64,000 bases of DNA, taken from Ryuthela nishihirai. Lineage: Eukaryota; Arthropoda; Arachnida; Araneae; Heptathelidae. Numbering within the stretch: the first letter of the stretch is position 1; every line of letters begins with the position of its first letter. Shown here piece after piece: positions 53,207 through 63,924 of this stretch. The DNA lies in contig JAWZYU010000017.1 of NCBI GenBank assembly GCA_038380435.1, positions 25,915,283 to 25,979,282 on the forward strand, read 5' to 3'. Both the position numbers and the translations under genes were made by a program. The notes under the pieces are model-generated. The model saw nothing but the letters and a program-made list of their open reading frames with translations. It did not search any database and was not told the origin of the DNA.

Positions 53207-53594
53207 GGGTTGGGTTGTTTTACCTCTGAGCGGCACTTTTTGCACACCATGGGCTAAATGGCCAGGTCACATGGATCCCGAAGGCTCAGAGAAGGTTGGG
53301 TGAGGGGGTCCACTGGAACAGCTGTTGGGAGACAGATGGTAGCCTCCCGTCAAGGCTATCCAGCGTGTTCTTTAACGTGCACAGGGTATGGGTTCTCCCG
53401 CACACGGGGCCACGGCTTAACGTCCCATCCGACGGACGGCAGCCTTTCCAAGCCCATCGGTGTCCCCTACTGACCGTGGGCAGGGCGGAGAATTTTGCGG
53501 AGATAAATCTCAACGCTGACCCAGCAGGAACTCGAACCTGGGAACTACAGATTACGAGCCTGGCGCGCTACCGACTGAGCCACCCCCCGCCCCC
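53207..53594 (-). mobile_element. SINE-A with perfect 12-bp target duplication
   Basis: TTGGAGAATCAA lies at 53195-53206 and 53595-53606. Full-length, young-looking antisense copy. Confidence 0.96.
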
Positions 53595-53606
53595 TTGGAG
53601 AATCAA

Positions 53607-54306
53607 ATTAAACGATCTGGATGGATTATCCGAACCTATTGCTACTTTAGGATTATTTATCCTTAGAATAAACTTTTAAACAAGTTTCGTTGTTTTTACC
53701 ATTGCCAACTTTTGCAGAATCCCAGTCGGATTTTATTTTAACGTGATACTCGAAGAATAATGGTAAAATGATGTTCCCAAAATAAAAACACAGGACAGAA
53801 TTTTTTCTCCAACTGTTGTTTATTGATGAAGAATCAAAAAAAGTCTCGCAATAATGTGAAAATTGCTTTCAAAACTTAATCGATTTACTTCTTTATTTTA
53901 CTTCGTTAGAAATTGCAGACAACTTTCAGTTTATGCGATTATATGCCGTTTTGGACGGATCAAATAATGCTTGCTAGTGATGACGCCGTTGCTGATGAAA
54001 TTTGATGACAAATGGCTTTTGGGTTCTTTTTAAGTGGCGAGATTACACAGTATGAAGTTCACAGTCTGCTTTTGCCATGCTACCTATTGCATTGAACGGA
54101 GCATAATAATAGGAGAGATGGCAGCAGCAATCGAGGAAGGATGTTCCAGGCATTACCAACCATACTTGCTCAACATTGTTATTGTAAACTTTGTCATACA
54201 AAAAAAAACTGTTTTATTCGAACGTCCTGAGCACTTTGACTTTATTGAACGCCATCAAATGCCCATAGTTTTGCAACATCGCTACGACGTGATGGTGTCA
54301 TAGTGG
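53607..54306. other. AT-rich interval with an unrecognised frame
   Basis: 54034-54303 forward is open for 89 codons with no recognisable family. No known repeat is seen. Confidence 0.4.
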
Positions 54307-54834
54307 TACAGTCGCTCAAAAAAATATCCGAACACTATATGGTTTGATTACAGAATTCAGAAAAAATATCTGGCAACGATTTTTTTTTTAGAAATTAGTG
54401 ATCTGGCAACCTTCGTGTCACGTGACACGAAGGTTGCCAGATTACTAATTTCTAAAAAAAGTCGTTGCCAGATATTTTTTTCTGAATTTTGTAATCAACC
54501 CTAGTGTTCGGATACTTTTTTGAGCGACTGTAGGTGGTCATATTATTTTGATACTAGGTCGTGTGGGCTCACTCACGGATATATTGAGCGTGTGCAGTTA
54601 CCGTTCACAGCAAACTGGAGGGTGTGCAGTAACTGCACACGCTCCAGTTTGCTATGAACGGTAACTGGAGCGTGTACAGTTGCTGTACACGCTCCAGATA
54701 TTTTTCCTGAATTCTGTAATCACGTGACACGAAGGTTGCCAGATCTCTAATTTCTAAAAAAATCGGTGCCATATATTTTTTCTGAATCCTGTAATCAAAC
54801 ATATAGTGTTCGGATATTTTTTTTGAGCGACTGT
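54307..54834. mobile_element. Composite fold-back MITE, most complete copy
   Basis: A full palindrome at 54307-54532 (TACAGTCGCTC to GAGCGACTGTA). Then the linker GGTGGTCATATTATTTTGAT, the hairpin core (ACTGCACACGCTCC, CTGTACACGCTCC) and a half palindrome ending GAGCGACTGTA at 54834. It has the same architecture as 45281-45784 and the reverse of 1377-1800 and 41043-41375. Confidence 0.93.
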
Positions 54835-54869
54835 ACAGAAAATGAACAGCAGATACTGATAGCCAAATT

Positions 54870-55110
54870 AAGAAGTCAGCATCTCGCACATTCTTCAACT
54901 TGGGATGCTTCCATGTGGAGTTTGTAATGTTGATCATGATACATGTTGTGTGTGGATAGACACAACATGTATCATGTTCAAGCCAGTATTTGCTGCTGAC
55001 TCTGATGCAAATGTGTTTCTTTTCTCTATACCATTTTCCCTGTGATAGGCACAAAAAATCACTCACTCCATTATCCAGATATAGGGGTTATTAACTTTTC
55101 ATTTGAATGA
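54870..55110. repeat. Diverged relative of the 148-bp satellite and its flank
   Basis: AGTCAGCATCTCGCACATTC, TTCAACTTGGGATGCTT and CAAGCCAGTATTTGCTGCTG correspond to one satellite unit. CCATTTTCCCTGTGA and AAAAATCACTCACTCC, then GGGGTTATTAACTTTTC, match the unique flank right of the array at 11915-11990. A small inverted repeat ACACAACATGTATCATG sits inside. Confidence 0.7.
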
Positions 55111-55577
55111 CGCATATTTTATATAACATACACCATACTACATTTTAAACAGGGCTTCTAAACCGGTTCCCATTCGTCGAAATTTAAAACTATTTTTGAG
55201 AAATAGGATTAAGTTATAAGAAAATTACTAAAGAACGATTAAAATTTTATTAAAATTCACTAATGAAATGTAAAAACCAACTTTATTTACTATTTAAATT
55301 TAACGATATAATATTGAAATTTGAAATGAAAACAATATCTTACAAAACAAATCTGAATCTAGGGGGGTAGAGCAAGTGAGCCATCTACCCCCCACCCTTC
55401 ATAATAACCTTGAGCAGAGGCGAAAACAATATTAAATGTATACATATATATAATTTGCCAGTATTTTCAAAGAAATTTGCTAAAAATTCGTAAAACTGAG
55501 GTAATCGTTTATACCAGAACAGAGTTCCGATTCATTTAGATTTCCTCAACACACACCTTTTATATTTTTCTAAACCA
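55111..55577. other. AT-rich interval
   Basis: No gene is recognised. Faint similarity of 55395-55425 to 25420-25460. Confidence 0.45.
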
Positions 55578-55946
55578 GGGTTGGGTTGTTTTACCTCTGA
55601 GCGGCACTTTTTTGCACACCATGGGCTAAATGGTCAGGACACATGGATCCCGAGGGCTCAGAGAAGGTTGGAGGAGGGGACCCACTGGAACAGCTGTTGG
55701 GAGACAGATGGTAGCCTCCCGTCAAGGCCATCCAGCGTGTTCTTTAACGTGCACAGGGTGTGGCTCTCCCGCACACGGGACCACTGTTAAACGTCCCATC
55801 CGATGGCCTTTCCAAGACCATCTGTATCCCCTATTGACCGTGAATTTTGCGGAGATAAATCTCAACGCTGACCCAGCTGGGACTCGAACCTGGGAACTAC
55901 AGATTACGAGCCTGGCGCGCTACCGACTGAGCCACCCCCGCCTCCC
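55578..55946 (-). mobile_element. SINE-A copy
   Basis: Antisense copy with two deletions in the body (the GACGGACGGCG and GGGCAGGGCGGG blocks). Flanks TAAACCAGGG and TAGACCAGGG suggest a target duplication with one mismatch. Confidence 0.92.
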
Positions 55947-56107
55947 TAGACCAGGGTCTGGGCCAAAATTATTACATTAATGAAAGAGATGTCACACTTG
56001 TTAAATAAAATGAACAGTAATTTATTGATTAAAGATCTGCATTTGTTACAAAAGTCCACAACATCTACAAGTATCATTAGACGGGGTTTGATCTGACTTC
56101 ACGACCT

Positions 56108-56127
56108 CCTGATAACATGTTATCAGG
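56108..56127. repeat. Perfect 20-bp palindrome
   Basis: CCTGATAACATGTTATCAGG is its own reverse complement. It is followed by GAGGCCGTGGGTTCAGATCCC, which resembles a tRNA T-arm, so it may be a scrap of another tRNA-derived repeat. Confidence 0.7.
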
Positions 56128-56167
56128 ATCCACGATCAGGAGGCCGTGGGTTCAGATCCCACTAGGC

Positions 56168-56352
56168 CAGGGGTGGGCAATTGTTTTCATATCTACACTG
56201 CGCATGCGTATTGACGTGGCCGTCCTAGTGGAAAATACGAGACGAATCTTCGGTCGCGCACGGGAAGGAAATTTCGGTTCAAGGCAGATTTTTTTGACTG
56301 TCTTGGCGGGCCACAAAAAAACTCTTAGCGGGCCGCTATTTGCCCACCCCTG
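56168..56352. mobile_element. hAT-type MITE, 185 bp
   Basis: Ends CAGGGGTGGGCAA and TTGCCCACCCCTG are perfect 13-bp terminal repeats. The flanks CACTAGGC (56160-56167) and CACTAGAC (56353-56360) are an 8-bp target duplication with one mismatch. Internal GGCGGGCCACAAAAA and GCGGGCCGC are typical of such elements. No coding capacity. Confidence 0.92.
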
Positions 56353-56480
56353 CACTAGACTAATGACAATTTTTCCTCTATATTTATCTAACAAACTATT
56401 TAATTACTACCAGCTGTATATCTGAGAGATTCTATTATTTCAACCTACAAGTACTGCTATGTGTTCAACTTGGTATATGT

Positions 56481-57118
56481 GTTACCGCTAAAGCTCGAAA
56501 GCCGTCAATGTGCACATTACCTAGCTAATCTGCAGATTAACTGATTTGCTCCGTTAACGTGCGGGATCAAGAGTTTTCCGCATTTTACCTAGGTAATGTG
56601 CAGATTAGCGGCTTCCGTATCGTTTAAGTTCAAAAGTTTATTTCTCTCATAGTGGTAAATCTCTTGAATATGAATCTTCGTGTCACGTGATTCACTCGTC
56701 CGCATTATAAAAAACGCCCCGGATGAGCGGAGGCCAAGTGAGAACGAATCGGTAAAGTGATTCATTCTTGATAACGAATCACTAAAATGATTCGTTCTCA
56801 CTTGGCCTGCTCATTTTGGGGTCGTTTTTTATAATTCGGACGACTGATTCATGTTGACAGAGGGATGACCCTGGTTTCAACTCTACTCTCGGACACTAGA
56901 TAAATAACATTATGTTAATTTAAGCGTACAGAAACGTTGCTGTTGTTCCAGCAAAGATCTTATTTTCACTTTAACGAGTGCCTAGTAGGTAATGTGCAGA
57001 TTATCCAGGTAATTTGAGAAATGAAACAATTTTCCGCACGTTAACGGATCACCCTAGTTAATCCGCACAATACCTAGATAATCTGTAGAATAACTGATTT
57101 CTGCACTTTAGCGGTAGC
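56481..57118. mobile_element. Unclassified DNA element with TACCGCTAAAG ends
   Basis: TACCGCTAAAG at 56483-56493 pairs with CTTTAGCGGTA at 57106-57116. Subterminal copies of CCTAGNTAATSTGCAGATTA occur near both ends (about 56520, 56590, 56990 and 57070), like transposase-binding repeats. TATG lies just outside both ends. No transposase. A second palindromic element is nested at 56689-56850. Confidence 0.65.
56689..56850. mobile_element. Nested palindromic MITE
   Basis: GATTCACTCGTCCGCATTAT pairs with ATAATTCGGACGACTGATTC. Further in, GGCCAAGTGAGAACGAATC pairs with GATTCGTTCTCACTTGGCC. The loop is about 38 nt and AT-rich. It is non-coding and sits in the middle of the TACCGCTAAAG element. Confidence 0.8.
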
Positions 57119-57120
57119 AT

Positions 57121-57672
57121 ATGTGCTGTTACAGCAATGCTTGTTATGAAAAACGAAAAGGATTTGATTTTGGATATGTCTCGCGGATTCTTGAAAAATA
57201 ACCTGGAAACCCCCCAAAATAACTCCATATGGTTGGAAGTAAATAATTTAGGAAATGCTATTCGGAATTTTATGTAACCAAATTTATGTGAACTTTATCA
57301 AATACATGTGACTGTGTCTGTAAGAAATTAAAATAAGATATTATAATTTCTCCAAACATACGATAGTCTTCTATGGCAAGTAACTGCTTGGGGGAATATT
57401 TATTTTATTAATTTTTTTACAATATAATAATAGTATAAGAATAAAGAGAAACAATATTCTCATTAAAAATTAAAGCTAAAATAACTATGGTCGAATTTCG
57501 GTTAGGGGAAATAGGGTCTGCCCCGCTTTCAGGAGAATGTTAATAACAGGAAAAAGTAAGCAAAAAAATTGTAAAGATGATTAAACATTAGATTTTATAA
57601 AAATATTTTTAAATACCACTATAAGAGAGGAAAAAATTACATGCAAGAGCAACGTTTCTATGATTAAGTCAT
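57121..57672. other. AT-rich interval
   Basis: No gene, RNA or repeat family is recognised. Confidence 0.5.
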
Positions 57673-57681
57673 TTGCATCTG

Positions 57682-58054
57682 GGGGCGGGGGCGGGGGTGG
57701 CTCAGTCGGTAGCGCGCCAGGCTCGTAATCTGTAGTTCCCAGGTTCGAGTTAGTTCCCAGGTTGACCCCGTTATGCCCACGGTCAGTAGGGGACACCGAT
57801 GGGCTTGGAAAGGCCGCCGTCCGTCGGATGGGACGTTAAGCCGTGGCCCCGTGTGCGGGAGAGCCATACCCTGTGCACGTTAAAGAACACGCTGGATGGC
57901 CTTGACGGGAGGCTACCATCTGTCTCCCAACAGCTGTTCCAGTGGGTCCCCTCCCCCAACCTTCTCTGAGCCTGCGGGGTCCTTGTGAGCTGGCCATTTA
58001 GCCCATGGTGTGCAAAAAAGTGCCGCTCAGAGGTAAAACAACCCAACCCAACAC
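57682..58054 (+). mobile_element. SINE-A with rearranged head
   Basis: The head repeats GTTCCCAGGTT in tandem (TTCGAGTTAGTTCCCAGGTT), and the segment up to GCCCACGGTCAG is deleted. TTGCATCTG at 57673-57681 and 58055-58063 is a 9-bp target duplication. The body is intact. Confidence 0.93.
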
Positions 58055-58080
58055 TTGCATCTGTCCTTACTAATTTTTTT

Positions 58081-59304
58081 GGTACTTTTCGGTTATCTCC
58101 GGTCACATTTTCTTGGCGACTTTTTTTTTGGAAAAAATGGCAGTTTTTGATGGAGTCAGGAAGCTTAATGAGTAATTTAGGGGTGGGTTATTTGAGCTAT
58201 AAGATGTTTTTTTTTTTTTGTTGTCTCTGATGAGATTATTTAGTTTCGGGGGCTTTTTTATAATTCGATCGGCAGTACACTTTCCGATTTTCATGTTTTT
58301 CGGTTTGTGTTGTCTGCGAGAACATTTAGTTTTTGGGGGTTTTTTTTATAATTTGGTCGGCAGTGCACTGTTTGCGATTTTCATGCTTTTTGGTATGTGT
58401 TGTTTCCAATGAGATTATTTAGTTTTCCGGGCTTTTTTATAATGCCGGTCGAAGATGCATTGTCGACGATGTTCTTGGTTTACTTTGGTGTTTAGTTTTC
58501 GTTTATCTCCGGACATGTTCCCAGGTTCGAGTCCCAGCTGGGTCAGCGTTGAGATTTATCTCCGCAAAATTCCCCGCCCTGCCCACGGTCAGTAGGGGAC
58601 ACCGATGGGCTTGGAAAGGCCGCCGTCCGTCGGATGGGACGTTAAGCCGTGGCCCCGTGTGCGGGAGAGCCCTACCCTGTGCACGTTAAAGAACACGCTG
58701 GATGGGCTTGACGGGAGGCTACCATCTGTCTCCCAACAGCTTTTCCAGTGGGTCCCCTCCCCCAACCTTCTCTGAGCTTTCGGGGTCCATGTGACCTGGC
58801 CATTTAGCCCATGGTGTGCAAAAAAGTGCCGCTCAGAGGTAAAACAACCCAACCCAATCTCCGGTCACATTTTCTTGGCGACGAAAAATAAACATCAAAG
58901 TAAACCAAGAACATCATCGACAATGCTATGCCGACAGGCATTATAAAAAAGCCCGCAAAACTAAATAATCTCATTGGAGACAGCACATGCCAAAAAGCTT
59001 GAAAATCGGAAACAGTGCACTGCCGACCAAATTATAAAAAAAACCCAAAAACTAAATGTCTTCGCAGACAACACAAACCTAAAAACATGAAAATCGGAAA
59101 GTGTACTGCCGGTCGAATTATAAAAAAGCAACCGAAACTAAATAATCTCATCAGAGACAACAACAACAAAAAAAAAACCCATCTTATAGCTCAAATAACG
59201 CACCCCTAAATTACTCATTAACCTTCCTGACTCCATCAAAAACTGCCATTTTTTTCCAAAAAAAGTCGCCAAGAAAATGTGACCCGAGATAACCGGAAAG
59301 TATC
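58081..59304. mobile_element. Long fold-back element with a SINE in its loop
   Basis: Left arm 58081-58507 and right arm about 58860-59304 are reverse complements (ends GGTACTTTTCGGTTATC and GATAACCGGAAAGTATC). CCGGTCACATTTTCTTGGCG occurs near the outer end of the left arm and again at the centre. Each arm holds three diverged ~90-bp tandem units around GAGATTATTTAGTTT, CTTTTTTATAAT and CGGCAGT. Without the SINE it is about 880 bp. No coding sequence; superfamily unknown. Confidence 0.9.
58516..58856 (+). mobile_element. 5'-truncated SINE-A at the centre of a fold-back
   Basis: Starts inside the tRNA head at GTTCCCAGGTTCGAGTCCC and runs to AACAACCCAACCCA. ATCTCCGGACA (58505-58515) and ATCTCCGGTCA (58857-58867) are an 11-bp target duplication with one mismatch. 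Confidence 0.94.
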
Positions 59305-59629
59305 ATTTTATTTACAAGTACGAAGTTGGTCATGACTGTTAAGAGCAGAACTGTTGGTTAGCATTCAAATTAAAATAATTTCCCTTTTTCAGTCTTTATT
59401 TCTGGTTTTCTTTCTACCTGTATCCACTGGTTTCATCCATTCTGTTCTCACCGGTTGTTAAAAATATTATTGATCAATTAACCTGTTGAAAAAAATAGAA
59501 ATAGAAGCAAAATAATCAAAAAGTAATCGACAATATTAACAACAGTTATTAATATTTAATTGTGTCGTTTTCTATCAAGAGGCATTGTTCGAGAGGTCTG
59601 TGAAGCAAGACAAGGTTTCATCATATGTT
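59305..59629. other. AT-rich interval
   Basis: Nothing is recognised apart from short A and T runs. Confidence 0.5.
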
Positions 59630-59702
59630 TCTAAATAAATAAATACTCCCTCAAGCAGCTGCTTGCTACAGAAGTCTGACACGAGCCTGTCAGTTTAAAT
59701 GC
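59630..59702 (-). mobile_element. SINE-B tail fragment
   Basis: AAATAAATAAATACTCCCTC to GACACGAGCCTGTCAGTTTA, the antisense tail side only. It is directly joined to a sense SINE-B. Confidence 0.8.
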
Positions 59703-59905
59703 GCCACCTGGTCGAGTGGTTAGCGCGCTTGGCTACTGATCTAAGGAACCTAGGTTCGAGGTAAAGCATGGCTGTTTGTGTCATTTTTCTGCTGAGGTCC
59801 TGCCACCCTCTCAGATCTTCTACTATGGCATATAAACTGACAGGCTCCTGTCAGACCTCTGTGGAAAGCAGCTGCTTGAGGGGGTATTTATTATTATTTT
59901 TTTTA
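59703..59905 (+). mobile_element. SINE-B copy, sense
   Basis: Head TGGTCGAGTGGTTAGCGCGC, TTGGCTACTGATC and B box GGTTCGAGG (its 3' part lost). Body GCTGAGGTCCTGCCACCCTC and GACAGGCTCCTGTCAGACC, then tail GGGGTATTTATTATTATTTT. Confidence 0.85.
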
Positions 59906-59927
59906 TAGAGAAGGTATGTGAGGAGGG

Positions 59928-60318
59928 ACTCGAACTTAGGAACTGCAGATTGCGCGCCATGCTCGTAATTTGAAGTTCCCAGGTTCGAGTTCCAGTTGTG
60001 CCACCGCTAAACGCCACTTTGTCCTCTGCGAGAAAGGGGACGTAGATAGGTTGGGAAAAGTCGCCGTCCGTCGGATGGGACGTAAAGCTCTGGTCCCGAG
60101 TGCACAGGAGAGCCATACTCTGCGCACGTTAAAGAACACGCTGAATGTTCTTGATGGAAGGTTTTTTTCCATCCATGGCTTCTGGCCATCTGTCTACTGA
60201 CAGCTATCCAGTGGATCCCTCCCCTCAAATTGCTCTGAACTCTCGGGGTCCTTGTGACCTGGCCATTTACTCTATTGGATGAGAAAAGGTTCCGATTAGA
60301 TGTTAAACAATGTAACCC
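59928..60318 (+). mobile_element. SINE-A copy, diverged, with facing head scrap
   Basis: 59928-59958 is an antisense head scrap (GGACTCGAACTTAGGAACTG). From there a sense copy runs CTCGTAATTTGAAGTTCCCA, B box GGTTCGAGTTCC, GCGCACGTTAAAGAACACGC, to a decayed tail TGTTAAACAATGTAACCC. A small duplication (GGAAGGTTTTTTTCCATCC) is private to it. 60319-60550 is unremarkable. Confidence 0.85.
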
Positions 60319-60564
60319 AGCTCACTGAGTTCAATCACTAGCATTAGTATACTAATAAGCTCTCAATAAACCTCTCCGTTAACAGCTGCTTGAGGAGTTC
60401 ATTGCTGATTTTTGAATTGAATGAACCAATGCTACTGTTCCTTGTTTTGCTGTCCACAAATGAGTGATTGCCCTAAACGCGATTATGTATCGTTATATGT
60501 TGAAAATAAAATCAGAATTAAGAGAACTGGTTATCAATAAATTGGAATTACCAGGCTTCCTGGG

Positions 60565-60947
60565 GGCGGGGGTGGCTCAGTCGGTAGCGCGCCAGGGTCG
60601 TAATCTGTAGTTCCCAGGTTCGAGTCCCAGCTGGGTCAGCGTTGAGATTTATCTCCGCAAAATTCTCCGCCCTGCCCACGGTCAGTAGGGGACACCGATG
60701 GGCTTGGAAAGGCCGCCGTCCGTCGCATGGGACGTTAAGCCGTTGCCCGGTGTGCGGGACAGCCACACCCTGCGCACGTTAAAGAACACGCTGGATGGCC
60801 TTGACGGGAGGCTACCATCTGTCTCCCAACAGCTGTTCCAGTGGGTCCCCTCCCCCAACCTTCTCTGAGCCTTCGGGGTCCATGTGACCTGGCCATTTAG
60901 CCCATGGTGTGCAAAAAAAGTGCCGCTCAGAGGTAAAACAATCCAAC
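60565..60947 (+). mobile_element. SINE-A with 14-bp target duplication
   Basis: CCAGGCTTCCTGGG (60551-60564) and CCAGGCTTTCTGGG (60948-60961) match at 13 of 14 positions. Full length, A and B boxes intact. Confidence 0.95.
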
Positions 60948-60961
60948 CCAGGCTTTCTGGG

Positions 60962-61421
60962 TCTTCATGGAATAGCTTTCTAAAGTAATAATATGAAACC
61001 TTCTTTTCAATAGCTAACCGAAGGATATATATAACGTATATTGACCAAAATTGTGACGTATTCATTACCAATCAATTTGAAAGAGATTTCTTTCTTCTCG
61101 AATCTCCACTGAAATTGCCCATCAATAATAAATAATACGTGAAATGAGATATCTGCGAGTCTGTCTCTCTGTGGCAGCCATAACTCATCGGGAAATCGCC
61201 CGTCGGATTAAAATCGTCCAGGTTGCAGTTCCGATTTTCAAGTTTGAAATTCCAAAAGGGTGACTTGCTGAGAGCAAAAATATTCTATTCCGACGGAAAT
61301 TGTAATCGCTGCCAAATCTATTGTTGCCATTCTCTGCTCCTTAACTGTGAACGTGAGAGTCATAATAACTAGAGGTCCTGTCCATCTCGGTGATTCACTG
61401 CCATTGGTTGATTTCAGTCAA
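60962..61421. other. Unannotated interval
   Basis: Moderately AT-rich; no reading frame or repeat is recognised. Confidence 0.5.
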
Positions 61422-61433
61422 GTGATTTATGGG

Positions 61434-61823
61434 TTGGGTTGGGTTGTTTTACCTCTGAGCGGCACTTTTTTGCACATCATGGGCTAAATGGCCAGGTCAC
61501 ATGGACCCAGAAGGCTCAGAGAAGGTTGGGGGAGGGGACCCACTGGAACAGCTATTGGGAGACAGATGGTAGCCTCCCGTCAAGGCCATCCAGCTTGTTC
61601 TTTAACGTGCACAGGGTATGTCTCTCCCGCACACGGGGCCACGGCTTAACGTCCCATCCGACGGACGGCGGCCTTTCCAAGCCCATCGGTGTCTCCTACT
61701 GACCGTGGGCAGGGCGGGGAATTTTGCGGAGTTAAATCTCAACGCTGACCCAGCTGGGACTCGAACCTGGGAACTACAGATTATGAGCCTGGCGCGCTAC
61801 CGACTGAGCCACCCCCCGCCCCC
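61434..61823 (-). mobile_element. SINE-A with perfect 12-bp target duplication
   Basis: GTGATTTATGGG lies at 61422-61433 and 61824-61835. Near-consensus full-length copy with three GGGTT tail units. Confidence 0.96.
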
Positions 61824-61884
61824 GTGATTTATGGGCGTCATGTTTTGTCGTACCGTGAGACGAAAGCCTATAAGTTAGTGTGTG

Positions 61885-62180
61885 TACAGTCGCTCAAAAA
61901 AGTATCCGAACACCATGGTTGATTACAGAATTCAGAAAAAATATCTGGCAACGATTATTTCAGAAATTAGTGCTCTGGCAACCTTCGTGTCACGTGACAC
62001 GAAGGTTGCCAGATCACTAATTTCTAAAAAAATCGTCGCCAGATATTTTTTCTGAATTCTGTAATCAACCATTGACACGAAGGTTGCCAGATCACTAATT
62101 TCTGAAATAATCGTTGCCAGATATTTTTTCTGAATTCTGTAATCAATCATGGTGTTTGGATACTTTTTTGAGCGACTGTA
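61885..62180. mobile_element. Fold-back MITE with internal partial duplication
   Basis: TACAGTCGCTCAAAAAAG to TTTTTTGAGCGACTGTA. The right half is present twice in tandem (62003-62073 and 62074-62180, joined at AACCATTGACACGAAGG), giving 296 bp instead of about 219. Confidence 0.92.
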
Positions 62181-63414
62181 CCAAGTTAAAACTTCTCAGT
62201 TGTTATAGTTTTATATATTTCTACCACATTTTTTGTCTATAAAAGCTGTTATATTTTATAAATGTCTCATTGCGCTGCATTTGGCTGTAAAAATTTCCCT
62301 CAAAGAAATAAATTAATGAATATTTTTTCCGAGAAACTCCATCAGAAGACGGCAATTGGCTGCAAAAGTGAAATGAGCTAACTGAAAACCAACAAATAAT
62401 TTCTTTTAAGGTTCGTCTGAAAAACGAGCTAAAATTTTCACTTTGTCGTCTGTCTGTCCGTCTCTCTGTTAACTGTTGTCTGTCCATCTGTCTGTCCGTC
62501 TATAGACAATCAATTTTTTTTTCACTTTTAGAGCTAAGTGAAAAATTCTTTCTGGGTTGGAGTGGTGTCGAACAAATATTGTGATTAGCAATTTTGAAAA
62601 TTTTCAATAGCTTTAATAGAGCCCTCTAGCGGTGGGAAAAGATGGAAAATGCTAAAATTTCAAACGAATATGACAAGCAAACTATTTACACTGGAAATCT
62701 GAAATTTTGGAAGTAGAGTGTTGTGGTTAGAAGGTTTACAGCGGCAGCAAGGTTTTGCCATCTTAGCCAAAAGGGGGGTTCGAAAATAAAACTTTTTTTT
62801 AAGAGATAAACTAAACAATTTTTTTTGTTTTGTTTTACAGACACTAACAAAATATTAATGATTTAAACAATATTTGATACTTTCAGCATTGTCTATAGAC
62901 GTTTGAACAACTATAAATAAATAAATTTTTTTGTGAAAAAAGTCAGCTTTAGTTCAACAGGTTAGAATGCTCTGGCATGTTTCTGGAGAGTTGAGGGTTT
63001 GAATCCCTTATGTCAGCGAATTTTTTTCTACAAAAATATTAAAATTTACGTTTTTCGAATCCCCATCAGCTGCAATTTCCAGTGTTAGAGAGTACTAAAG
63101 GCGGTAAATAAAACTCGGAAGGCGACCTCTAGCAGCGGAAGAAGCTGTAAAATACCAAATCTTTAAATAAATATTGCAAACGATCCATTTTTGCTAGAAA
63201 CTTACGTTTTTAGTCATAGAAAGTAATGATCAAGTGGTTTACCCTAATAGTAATGATTTGTCCCATTGGTAAAATGCTACTTTTCTGCTTGAAGAGATAA
63301 ATGAAAAACTTTTTTTTGCACATTACAGGTACTAATAAAATATTAATAATTTATTTTCTCAATTATACAGTAGTCCGAATTTCCACTGTGAGATGGTACT
63401 GAAAGTGTAAAATA
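62181..63414. other. AT-rich interval with microsatellite and tRNA-like scrap
   Basis: (TGTC)-rich stretches at 62445-62503 include CTGTCTGTCCGTC. 62940-63012 resembles a tRNA, with A-box-like TAGTTCAACAGGTTAG, a pairable CTCTGG/CTGGAG stem and B-box-like GGTTTGAATCCC. The acceptor ends do not pair, so I do not call a gene. CCTCTAGC-GGGAAAAG motifs near 62620 and 63125 hint at an old duplication. No protein gene is seen. Confidence 0.45.
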
Positions 63415-63426
63415 ACTAGAAGAATG

Positions 63427-63814
63427 TTGGGTTGGGTTGTTTTACCTCTGAGCGGCACTTTTTTGCACACCATGGGCTAAATGGCCAGGTCACATGGACC
63501 CCGAAGGCTCAGAGAACGTTGGGGGAGGGGACCCACTGGAACAGCTGTTGGGAGACAGATGGTAGCCTCCCGTCAAGGCCATCCAGCGTGTTCTTTAACG
63601 TGCACAGGGTATGGCTCTCCCGCACACGGGGCCACGGCTTAACGTCCCATCCGACGGACGGCGGCCTTTTCAAGCCCATCGGTGTCCCCTACTGACCGTG
63701 GGCAGGGCAGGGAATTTTGCGGAGATAAATCTCAACGCTGACCCAGCTGGGACTCGAACTTGGGAACTACAGATTACGAGCCTGTCGCGCTACCGACTGC
63801 GCCACCCCCGCCCC
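63427..63814 (-). mobile_element. SINE-A with perfect 12-bp target duplication
   Basis: ACTAGAAGAATG lies at 63415-63426 and 63815-63826. Full-length and close to consensus. Confidence 0.96.
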
Positions 63815-63924
63815 ACTAGAAGAATGAATCTCGCCTCTGGCGCATATGGGAATCTTATTTTCAAAGAGAATGAAGTTCTTCCTTTGCCTACTTTTTCACT
63901 CCTTAAAAGTTTTAATTATGGATG

